Positions 45,160-51,963 of a stretch of 64,000 bases of DNA are shown in pieces. Made by a program: the position numbers and the translations under genes. Below the pieces are notes generated by a model, which ran no database searches, was not told the DNA's origin, and saw only the letters and a list, made by a program, of their open reading frames with translations. Each line of letters opens with the position of its first letter. The stretch's first letter is position 1. Source of the DNA: a bacterium (GTDB taxonomy: Bacteria; Myxococcota_A; Bradymonadia; UBA7976; UBA1532); NCBI GenBank assembly GCA_030426085.1, contig JAUHYW010000003.1:1-64000 (forward strand), read 5' to 3'.

Positions 45160-46092
45160 GTGAGACGACCCCCGGCCACGCCCCTGCTCACCGGCCTGCT
45201 GCTGGCGGCGATCCCCACGCTGTACACCGGGCTCACCGCCGGGCTGGCCGACGACCCGCTGCTGCGCACCTGGCTGGCGGGCGGCCTGATCCCGGGGCGC
45301 ATGCTGGCCGAGCCGTGGCGGCTGGTGACCGCCCCGCTGCTGCACCTCGACCGGGCCCACCTGATCGTCAACGGCGCGCTGCTCATGATCCTCGGCGCGG
45401 CGGGCGCCATCCGGCTGGGGCCGCTGCGGGCGGGCCTGATCGCGCTCGGCGCCGCGTGGGTCGGGGGCGTCGCCTCGGCCCTGCACGCCCGGGGCTGGGC
45501 GGTGGGCGCCTCGGGCGCGGTCTTCGGGCTGCTCGGCGCGCTGGTGGTCGACCTCGGCCGGACCCACCGCCACTGCGCGGTGTGGCTGGGCCTGCTGGCC
45601 GGCTCGCTGCTGTGGGCAGTGCCCGCCGATCGGGCGGCCCACCTCGGCGGCCTGCTCGCCGGCGCCGCGCTGTCCCTGGCCCGCCCCGGCCCGAGCGCGA
45701 CGCGCCGGGCGGCCCTCGCCTGCGCCGGGCTCGCGCTCGCCGGGCTCGTCGGCGGGGGGTGGCACCTCGCCCGCTCGGACGACCCGCCCGCCGCCTGGGC
45801 CGCCGACGCCGGCCTCACCGCGCCCGCCGGCTGGAGCCCGGGGGTGCCCATCCCCCCGTGCCGCGTCGCCCGGACCAACGGGCCGGCCACCCTGTGCGTC
45901 GCCGACCGCCCGCCGGCGCCGCTGCCTGGCGTCGAGGCCCACCCGCTGCCCGGCGGGCGCCACCTGCTGACCCACGCCGTCTCGCCCGCCGCCCGCCGCC
46001 ACCACCGGGCGCTCTTCGCCGAGGCCCGGGCCCGCAACGGGGGCTCGGTGAACAGACCCCGGCCGGCCCCGTCGCCCGCCGCGCGCCCCTGA
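45160..46092 (+). CDS. rhomboid-family intramembrane serine protease
   Basis: The 310-residue protein (GTG start) has six or seven hydrophobic segments and the rhomboid catalytic dyad: S118 in GASGAVFG and H161 in AAHLGGLLAG. The HLDRAHLIVNGALL stretch with H67 and N71 gives the oxyanion-site residues. After the catalytic core is a soluble periplasmic-type domain of about 110 residues (about 200-310) that is not part of typical rhomboids. Rhomboids cut single-pass membrane proteins within the membrane; the substrate is unknown. Confidence 0.88.
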   Translation: MRRPPATPLLTGLLLAAIPTLYTGLTAGLADDPLLRTWLAGGLIPGRMLAEPWRLVTAPLLHLDRAHLIVNGALLMILGAAGAIRLGPLRAGLIALGAAWVGGVASALHARGWAVGASGAVFGLLGALVVDLGRTHRHCAVWLGLLAGSLLWAVPADRAAHLGGLLAGAALSLARPGPSATRRAALACAGLALAGLVGGGWHLARSDDPPAAWAADAGLTAPAGWSPGVPIPPCRVARTNGPATLCVADRPPAPLPGVEAHPLPGGRHLLTHAVSPAARRHHRALFAEARARNGGSVNRPRPAPSPAARP

Positions 46093-46198
46093 CACGGCCT
46101 CGCCGGCGCCCGTCAGATGTGGCGCCTCACCGCCCACGGGGGCATACTGCCGGCGGGACTGCATGATGGCGTCACCGCGACGCCGGGGAGGAAGTCGG

Positions 46199-46951
46199 AT
46201 GTTGCTTCGCAAAGCGTTGATGTGCGCCCTGACCATCGGGCTGTGTGGCCTGCCGCTGGCCGCGACGGCCGGGGATCCGGGCAAGAGCGGCGGCAAGAGC
46301 GCGGGCAAGAAGACCACCGCCACCAAGAAGAAGACGACCTCGAAGCGCAAGACGGCCACCAAGCGCAAGACCGTCAAGCGGCGCACGGTGAAGAAGACCG
46401 TGTCGGTGGCGGCCGCCAGGGACGCCCTCAAGGAGACCAACAAGCAGCTCGCCGAGGTCCGCAAGGCGGTCAAGGCCAGCGAGAAGGGCCAGGAGGAGCT
46501 GCGGCAGGCCATCGTGCACCAGAAGGCGGCCCGCGCGGCGCTGCGCAAGCGCAATCCCAAGGTCGCGATGCACCTCACCGAGCAGGCCCGGGTCGCCGCC
46601 GCCTCGGCGATGGCGCTGACGAAGGGCGAGATGGCCGCCGCCCCGGCCGATCCGGCCGCCGCCCCGGCCGACCCCGCCGCCGCCCCGGCCGATCCGGCCG
46701 CCGCTCCGGCCGATCCCGCCGCCGAGCCGGCCCCGGCCGTCGCCGCCGCCGAGGCCAAGGCCGCCGAAGCCGAGGCCGCCGCCGCCGAGGCCGAAGCCGC
46801 CGCCGCCGAGGCCGAGGCCGAGGCCGCCGCCGCCGCCGCCGAGGCCGAGGCCCTCGCCGCCGAGGCCAAGGCGTTCCTCGACGCCGCCGACAAGGCCACC
46901 CCCGCCGCCGACAAGGTCGCCGACGAGCCCGAAGAGCCCGACGCCGACTGA
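46199..46951 (+). CDS. exported Lys-rich, Ala/Pro-repeat protein
   Basis: A strong GGGGAGGAAG ribosome binding site precedes the ATG. The 250-residue product has a signal peptide (ALMCALTIGLCGLPLAATAG), then 45 residues of Lys/Thr-rich sequence (KKTTATKKKTTSKRKTATKR) like a histone H1 tail. A helical segment follows (about 75-135), then four APADPAA repeats, a long AEAEAAAAEAEAAA helix and an acidic end. The signal peptide places it outside the cytoplasm, so the H1-like stretch is more likely to bind polyanions or peptidoglycan than chromosomal DNA. Function unknown. Confidence 0.7.
   Translation: MLLRKALMCALTIGLCGLPLAATAGDPGKSGGKSAGKKTTATKKKTTSKRKTATKRKTVKRRTVKKTVSVAAARDALKETNKQLAEVRKAVKASEKGQEELRQAIVHQKAARAALRKRNPKVAMHLTEQARVAAASAMALTKGEMAAAPADPAAAPADPAAAPADPAAAPADPAAEPAPAVAAAEAKAAEAEAAAAEAEAAAAEAEAEAAAAAAEAEALAAEAKAFLDAADKATPAADKVADEPEEPDAD
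46633..46722 (+). repeat. four 21-bp coding repeats (APADPAA)
   Basis: Near-identical 21-bp units, differing mainly at synonymous third positions, encode four APADPAA heptads. They lie in the linker of the exported Lys-rich protein. Boundaries are approximate to a few bases. Confidence 0.75.
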
Positions 46952-47063
46952 GGCGCCGCCCCCAGCGCCCCCCCCAGCGGCCCGCCGACGCCCGGTCGGC
47001 ACCCGCGCCGCATCTCCCGCCGGTTTGCTGTATCTTCTCGCGACCACGCCCTCCGGAGCGCCG

Positions 47064-48083
47064 ATGTCGCTGCAATCCGCCCTCGCGTCCCGCCTCGCCG
47101 CCGACGGCGCCGCCCTGTGCCGTACCGCCGCCGACTTCGTGCTCGACCGCCCGGTGGGCGCGTTCGTCAGTCCCGAGCGGATCGACTTCTGGCTCGACCA
47201 CGCCTTCGACGAGGGCGCGCTGCACGCGGCGGTCGAGGCCCACGTCCAGGGCTTCGTCGAGCGGGAGCAGGCCCGGGCCAAGGCCCGCGGCGACCGGGTG
47301 CTGGACTGGATCTCGGCCGAGGCTCAGGCCGAACTGCGGGCGTTCGCCGCCCGGCCGGTGATCTTCGAGCGGGCGACGCTCGAGCGGTGGGTCGACCAGG
47401 ACGCGGTGCGCTCGATCCTGCAAGCCATCGTGCGCGAGACCCTCGACCGCTTCGTCGACACCGTGCGCCCCGGCGGCTCGGGCGGGGGGCTCGTCGGCGC
47501 GGTGGGGCGGCGCACGCTGGGCTTCGCCAGCCGGGCCGGGCGGGGGCTGCTCGGCGGCCTCGGCGGGCAGGTCGAAGAGCTGCTGCGGGGCGCGGTGCAG
47601 AGCTTCGTCAGCGGCTCGATGGGGCTGATGGTCGACCGCTTCGTGGGCATCCTGATGCAGCCCGAGACCCAGCGGCAGCTCGGCCGGCTGCGGCTGTCGG
47701 CCTACGAGCAGGCCATCCGGACCGAGACGGCGGCCATCTTCGACAAGGCGGCGGCCGAGCCGGCGCTCGAAGATCTGATCGAGGCGCTGCCCGGCCTGCT
47801 GGCCCACAACCTCGACCGGCCCGAGGCCCGGGCCCTGATCCGGGAGGAGGCGCAGCGGTGGGCCGCCGCCGAGGGCGCCCGCCCGATCCGGAGCTTCCTG
47901 CCCGCCGAGCGGGTCGAGGCCCTGCGCGACGAGCTGGCGGCGCTGGTCGAGCCGATGGTCGTCGAGTTCGTCGCCTCGCCGGCCTTCGCCGCGTGGGCCG
48001 ACCCGCCCGAAGCCGACGCCGAAGCCCCCGACGTCGACGCCGCTGCCGAGCCCGAGCCGGACCCGCCCGACGCCGCCCGGTGA
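47064..48083 (+). CDS. helical protein of unknown function, coupled to TIR-like gene
   Basis: The ATG at 47064 follows CCGGAG by seven bases; an in-frame ATG at 47025 is rejected because it lies inside the probable promoter (TATCTT at 47031). The 339-residue protein is mainly amphipathic helix. A Gly-rich stretch (GGSGGGLVGAVGRR and GRGLLGGLGGQVEELL, about 145-180) in the middle could contact membrane. The tail is acidic (EADAEAPDVDAAAEPEPDPP). No family is recognised. Its stop overlaps the next start (GTGA), so both products are made together. Confidence 0.6.
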   Translation: MSLQSALASRLAADGAALCRTAADFVLDRPVGAFVSPERIDFWLDHAFDEGALHAAVEAHVQGFVEREQARAKARGDRVLDWISAEAQAELRAFAARPVIFERATLERWVDQDAVRSILQAIVRETLDRFVDTVRPGGSGGGLVGAVGRRTLGFASRAGRGLLGGLGGQVEELLRGAVQSFVSGSMGLMVDRFVGILMQPETQRQLGRLRLSAYEQAIRTETAAIFDKAAAEPALEDLIEALPGLLAHNLDRPEARALIREEAQRWAAAEGARPIRSFLPAERVEALRDELAALVEPMVVEFVASPAFAAWADPPEADAEAPDVDAAAEPEPDPPDAAR

Positions 48084-48775
48084 GCCTGCCCCCGCCCGAC
48101 CCGACGCCGTTGAAGGGCCGGGGGCTGTGCCTGGTGCACGCGCCGGCCGACGGCGAGGCGCTGCGCCCGCTCATCGAGCTGGTGCGCGCCGCCGGCCCCG
48201 CCCTGCGGGTGCGCGAGGCGGGGCCCGGGTCGCCTCGGGGCTGGCTGGCGGGGCTGGCCGATCCGATCGACGGGGCGCCGGTGGAGCGGGTGGTCCTCTT
48301 CTGGAGCGCCGGGCTGGCCCGCGCTCCGCGGGTCGAGCGGGCCCGGGGCGAGACCGGCGCGGTGACCGGCGACCGGCTGGTGGTGCTGCCCCTCGACCCG
48401 ACCCCCATCCCGCCGATGCTGGTCGGCTGCACCTCGCCGGTGCTCGACCGCTGCCTGCGGGCGCTGGCCGAGGGCGCCGCCGACTCGATCCCCGGCGCCA
48501 TCTCGTCCCGGCTGGCGACCCTCGACCGGGTGCGCCGCCTGGGGTCGATCGCGGCCGGGATCAGCCTGCTGGCCATCGCCGGGGTGCTGGGCCTGTGGCG
48601 GGTGCCGACGCCGAGCGCCGATCCCACCGACCGAGCGGTGATGCGGGTGATCTTCGCGATCCTGATCCCATGCGTGGCCGGACTCTTCGCCATCATGTGG
48701 GCCCGGCTCGATCGCCGGGGCCTCGCCCACCGGGCGGGCAGCTACCTGATCGACCGCGCGCTGGAGGCTCGCTGA
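48080..48775 (+). CDS. TIR-like domain membrane protein (tentative)
   Basis: The 231-residue product (GTG start) has a short alpha/beta domain and two C-terminal helices in the membrane (IAAGISLLAIAGVLGLW and MRVIFAILIPCVAGLFAIMW). The domain reads like TIR: strand A GLCLVHAPADGEALR, strand B ALRVREAGP, strand C VERVVLFWSAGLARAPRVER, and strand D DRLVVLPLDPTPIPPML. The acidic residue after strand C is at the place of the TIR catalytic glutamate, but the alignment is by eye. TIR proteins act in signalling or in anti-phage defence by NAD cleavage. Identity is tentative. It could also be a Rossmann-like domain of another kind. Confidence 0.45.
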   Translation: MSLPPPDPTPLKGRGLCLVHAPADGEALRPLIELVRAAGPALRVREAGPGSPRGWLAGLADPIDGAPVERVVLFWSAGLARAPRVERARGETGAVTGDRLVVLPLDPTPIPPMLVGCTSPVLDRCLRALAEGAADSIPGAISSRLATLDRVRRLGSIAAGISLLAIAGVLGLWRVPTPSADPTDRAVMRVIFAILIPCVAGLFAIMWARLDRRGLAHRAGSYLIDRALEAR

Positions 48776-48784
48776 CGGGCCATC

Positions 48785-48822
48785 GTCAACCGGTTGACAC
48801 CGCCCACGGGCGTGGTCAGAGT
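48785..48822 (+). promoter_or_regulatory. palindromic operator overlapping a promoter
   Basis: GTCAACCGGTTGAC (48785-48798) is a perfect 14-bp palindrome. Its right half supplies TTGACA (48794-48799), a consensus -35 box, followed 17 bases later by CAGAGT (48817-48822). The Uma2 gene starts at 48829. A repressor bound to the palindrome would block the promoter. Confidence 0.5.
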
Positions 48823-48828
48823 GGACCC

Positions 48829-49440
48829 ATGGCGCACGCCCGTGACCCGTCATCGCCCGCCGCACCCATCACCTGGGCCGAGTACATCCAACTCCCCGAC
48901 GACGATCGCCGGGAGCTGATCGACGGGGTGCTCGTCGACCCGGACGACCCCTGGATGAAACCCGACGACCCGCCCTGGCTGCACCCGTGGGCTGTCGGTG
49001 AGATCCTGCTCGCGCTCAAGCTCTGGGCCCGGGCCCACGGCGGCGTGGTGATGCCCTGGGGCCATCCGGTCCCGGCCCCCGACGGTCGGCGTCTCGTGCC
49101 CGACGTGCAGCTCGTTCGCCAGCCATCCTGCGTGCGCTCGGGCGACGGTCCGACCGATCTCGTGGTCGAGGTGATCTCGCCCGTCAGCGGGCGCCGTGAT
49201 CGGGTCACCAAGTTCAACGGCTACGCGGCGATCGGCGTCGCCGAGTACTGGCTCGTCGACCCTCAGGCCCGGCTGCTCGAGCGGTTCGTGCTCGACGGCG
49301 AGCACTACCGCCTCGCCGCCCGACTGGCCGACGACGCGCGCTTCGAGCCCGAGAGCTTCCCCGGGCTGAGCATCCCCCTCGCCACGCTGTGGACCCTGCC
49401 CCCCGACCCGACCGACAGACGGGATTCGTCAAACGGTTGA
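48829..49440 (+). CDS. Uma2-family endonuclease-like protein (DUF820)
   Basis: The 203-residue protein matches the Uma2/DUF820 restriction-endonuclease-like family. WAEYIQLPDDDRRELIDGVL is at 16-35, then HPWAVGEILLALKLWAR. The catalytic-type residues are PDVQLVRQ (D at about 90) with VVEVISPVSGRRDRVTKF (E and K near 110-125). VAEYWLVDPQARLLERF follows. It fits the PD-(D/E)xK fold. The codon third positions are less GC-rich than in the neighbours, suggesting recent arrival. The function of the family is not settled. Confidence 0.88.
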   Translation: MAHARDPSSPAAPITWAEYIQLPDDDRRELIDGVLVDPDDPWMKPDDPPWLHPWAVGEILLALKLWARAHGGVVMPWGHPVPAPDGRRLVPDVQLVRQPSCVRSGDGPTDLVVEVISPVSGRRDRVTKFNGYAAIGVAEYWLVDPQARLLERFVLDGEHYRLAARLADDARFEPESFPGLSIPLATLWTLPPDPTDRRDSSNG

Positions 49441-49492
49441 CGGCGTCCGGTCGGCGCCGCGCGGGCCCCGGCCGCCCACCACAACGGTTGAC
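49428..49492. repeat. two further copies of the GTCAAxCGGTTGAC motif
   Basis: GTCAAACGGTTGAC at 49428-49441 includes the Uma2 stop codon and differs from the upstream palindrome by one base. A third, partial copy ending ACAACGGTTGACGGCG lies at 49481-49496. They frame the Uma2 gene with the copy at 48785. Confidence 0.6.
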
Positions 49493-49546
49493 GGCGCATC
49501 GGCGGCGCACTACGAAACACCGCACACATCCGCGGAGCGCAGACCG

Positions 49547-50512
49547 ATGCCCCAGGTGCCCCCCAGCGAGACGGACGCCGCCGTCGAGGCGGTCGCCGCC
49601 GCCGTCGAGGCGGCGATCGAGGCCCTCGACGACGAGCTGAGCGCCCTGTACCTCGCCGCCGCCAACGGCGCGCCGGTGGCCGACGACGCCGCGCGCCTCG
49701 CCGCGCTCGCCGACCGGGTCGCGGCCGCCGCCGACGATTGGATCACGATCGCCACGCCGCCGCCCGCGCCCGCGCCCGACCCCGCGGCGCTGCTCGACGA
49801 GGCGGGCGAGGCGCTCGACGGGGCCCTCGCGCTGCTCGACGGCCTCGAATCCGACGCCGCCCTGCCCCCCGCCGACCGGGTCCGCCTCGCCGAGCGCGCC
49901 CGGCGCGCGGCCGATACGCTGCGCCGGGCGGCCCGCACCGTGGCGCTGTTCTCGCTCGACCTCGACGCCCACCCGGCCCCGGCCGACTACTGCACCCCCG
50001 CCGCTCGGAGCCTGCCGCCCTACCCGGGGGTGCGCGACCGCATCACGACGACCGCGCTCGACCCCGACCGGGCCTTCGTGGCGTGGGCGGTCACCGCCGC
50101 CGGCTTCGCCCGGGCCACCGAGGCGCTGCTGGCCGACGAGCGGCCGACCCTCACCCTGCGGGTCTACATCGAGTCGGCCGACCAGCCGCCGTCGGTCAGC
50201 GACCACCCGGTGGACACCTGGCTGGGCCAGACCACGATGGAGATCGACGACCGGCCCGGCGCGCTGCTGGTCTGCGCGATCGGGCTGGCGGCCGGGGGCA
50301 CCTTCGCCCACATCGCCCGGGCGGTCGCGGTGCAGCTCCCCCGGGCGACCCCCGGCGGCGGTCCGCTGCGCTTCGCCCGGGCCACCCCCGACGCCGACGG
50401 CCGCCTGCGGGTCGAGGCCGCCCCGCCGCCGCCCGCGCCCCGCGCGGTGCCGCCGCTCGAACCCGGGGCGCCCATCGCGACCCTGCTCGCCCCGGTGGAG
50501 GTGGACCGATGA
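49547..50512 (+). CDS. DUF4912 domain-containing protein
   Basis: The 321-residue protein has an Ala-rich helical first half (to about 150). The DUF4912-type module follows near 160-275: RAFVAWAVTAAGFARATEAL, TLTLRVYIESADQP, TWLGQTTMEIDDRPGALLV and CAIGLAAGGTFAHIARAVAV. The VxW...LRxY...IxxPG...YxxxIG order is that of DUF4912, which is often found next to GH57 enzymes. It has no signal peptide. It couples by ATGA to the GH57-like gene, giving strong context support. Confidence 0.75.
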   Translation: MPQVPPSETDAAVEAVAAAVEAAIEALDDELSALYLAAANGAPVADDAARLAALADRVAAAADDWITIATPPPAPAPDPAALLDEAGEALDGALALLDGLESDAALPPADRVRLAERARRAADTLRRAARTVALFSLDLDAHPAPADYCTPAARSLPPYPGVRDRITTTALDPDRAFVAWAVTAAGFARATEALLADERPTLTLRVYIESADQPPSVSDHPVDTWLGQTTMEIDDRPGALLVCAIGLAAGGTFAHIARAVAVQLPRATPGGGPLRFARATPDADGRLRVEAAPPPPAPRAVPPLEPGAPIATLLAPVEVDR

Positions 50513-51963
50513 ACCGCACCCTCTCGGTCCTCGTGCGCTTGCACGCGCCCCCCGTCGAGCGCCCCGAAGGCCCGGCGGCCGAGCGGCTGTATGCCCTCGT
50601 CGCCGAGTCGATCCTGCCGCTCGTCGAGACCCTGCGCGGCCTCGGGGGCCACGGCGCGGCGTGCACCGTCGTGATCACCCCGCTGCTGGCCGAGGCGTGG
50701 AGCGACCCCGCGATCCAGGCCGGCGTCGGGCGCCACCTCGACGCCCGGGTCGCCGCGGCGAAGGGCCCGCTGCGCCGGCGGGCCGAGGCCACCCGGGCGC
50801 TGTGGCACCTGCTGGGCGGGGATCTGGACCGCGCCTTCCGCGAGCTGGCCCGGGACGGCGCGGTGGAGTTGGCGACGACCCCCGCCACCGACGCCGCGCT
50901 GCCGCTCATCGGCGAGCGGGCGTTCGCCCGGCCTCAGATCGCGCTGGCGGTGGCGACCCACACCCGCCACTTCGGCGCGCCGCCGGCGGGCATCGACCTG
51001 ACCCGGGGCTACAGCCCGCGCATCGACCTGCTGTGCGCCGAGTACGGCCTGCGGTGGTGTCTGGTGGCCCCGGCGGCCTTCGAGCGGGCCACCGCCAAGC
51101 CGGTCTACGGCCCGTGGGCGCCGCTGCTGTGCCCCAACTCGGGGCTGGCGGCCTTCGTCGCCGAGCCCGCCGCCGCCGATCTGCCGCCGGTGGCCGCCCG
51201 CGCGCTGCACGGGGTGGTGCGCGACCTGGGCCTGCGGGCCCCGCCGGTGGACTGGCACCCGGCGCTGCACCCCGAGGCGCTGGGCGACCAGCCGCCGCTC
51301 GACCGCTCGACCCGGGCCGACGTCTTCGCCGAGCCGTGGTCGATCGAGGCCGCCGAGCAGGCCGCCGCCGCGGTCGCCGATCCGTGGCTCGACGCCCGCC
51401 GGACCGAGGCCCGGGCCGCCGCCGCCGAGCTGGGCCGCACCCCGCACCGGGCGGTCGCCTTCGACGGGGCGCTCTTCGGCCGCTGGTGGGGCGGGGGGCG
51501 CGGCTTCCTGGCCCGGGTCGTCGCCGATCGGCTCATGACGACCCCCGCCCGCTGGCTCGAGGAGAACCCGGTGCACCAGTCGGCGTGGCCCGGCCTGGGG
51601 CGCAGCGGCCCGAACCCCGGCTTCGCCGCCGCGGGGGACGACCCCGACCGGGAGTGGCTGCTCGACGCGCTGCCCCTCGCCGCGGCCCGCATGACCCGCC
51701 TCGCCGACCGCTTCGCCGGCATGGTGCCCGCGGAGCGCCGCCCGGCCGAAGAGGCGGCCCGGGCGCTGCTGCTGGCCCAGTGCGGCGACTGGCCGCTGAT
51801 GATCGAGCACGGCGCCGCCGGGCTCGAGGCGGTGGACGCGGTGCGGGGCCACCTCGCCCGCTTCGAGCGGCTGGCCGACGCCGTCGACGCCCCGGGCGAG
51901 GCCGAGGCGCCGGCGGTGCGGCTCTTCGAAGATCTGGATCTGACGCCCTTCGCCTCGTGGTGA
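50509..51963 (+). CDS. GH57/DUF1957-like protein lacking the catalytic glutamate
   Basis: The 484-residue protein follows the GH57 alpha-glucan branching-enzyme order. The N-terminal RLHAPPVERPEG replaces the usual HAHLPY, and VELATTPATDAALPLI is at 119-133. GIDLTRGYSPRIDLL at 161-175 lies where WLPECAYRPGLE normally sits. FDGALFGRWWGGG is at 318-330, with D319 as the acid. The C-terminal LLLAQCGDWPLMIEHGAAG is typical of the family. The nucleophile Glu of the PEC motif is absent (T165/R166), so glycosidase activity is doubtful. It might bind glycan or have another role. Coupled on both sides (ATGA and GTGA). Confidence 0.75.
   Translation: MNRTLSVLVRLHAPPVERPEGPAAERLYALVAESILPLVETLRGLGGHGAACTVVITPLLAEAWSDPAIQAGVGRHLDARVAAAKGPLRRRAEATRALWHLLGGDLDRAFRELARDGAVELATTPATDAALPLIGERAFARPQIALAVATHTRHFGAPPAGIDLTRGYSPRIDLLCAEYGLRWCLVAPAAFERATAKPVYGPWAPLLCPNSGLAAFVAEPAAADLPPVAARALHGVVRDLGLRAPPVDWHPALHPEALGDQPPLDRSTRADVFAEPWSIEAAEQAAAAVADPWLDARRTEARAAAAELGRTPHRAVAFDGALFGRWWGGGRGFLARVVADRLMTTPARWLEENPVHQSAWPGLGRSGPNPGFAAAGDDPDREWLLDALPLAAARMTRLADRFAGMVPAERRPAEEAARALLLAQCGDWPLMIEHGAAGLEAVDAVRGHLARFERLADAVDAPGEAEAPAVRLFEDLDLTPFASW

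Noticed and set aside
41562-46037. A minus-strand open frame of almost 1,500 codons.
   Set aside because: It lies opposite six well-supported plus-strand genes and is made of Arg/Pro/Gly-rich text typical of high-GC shadow frames.
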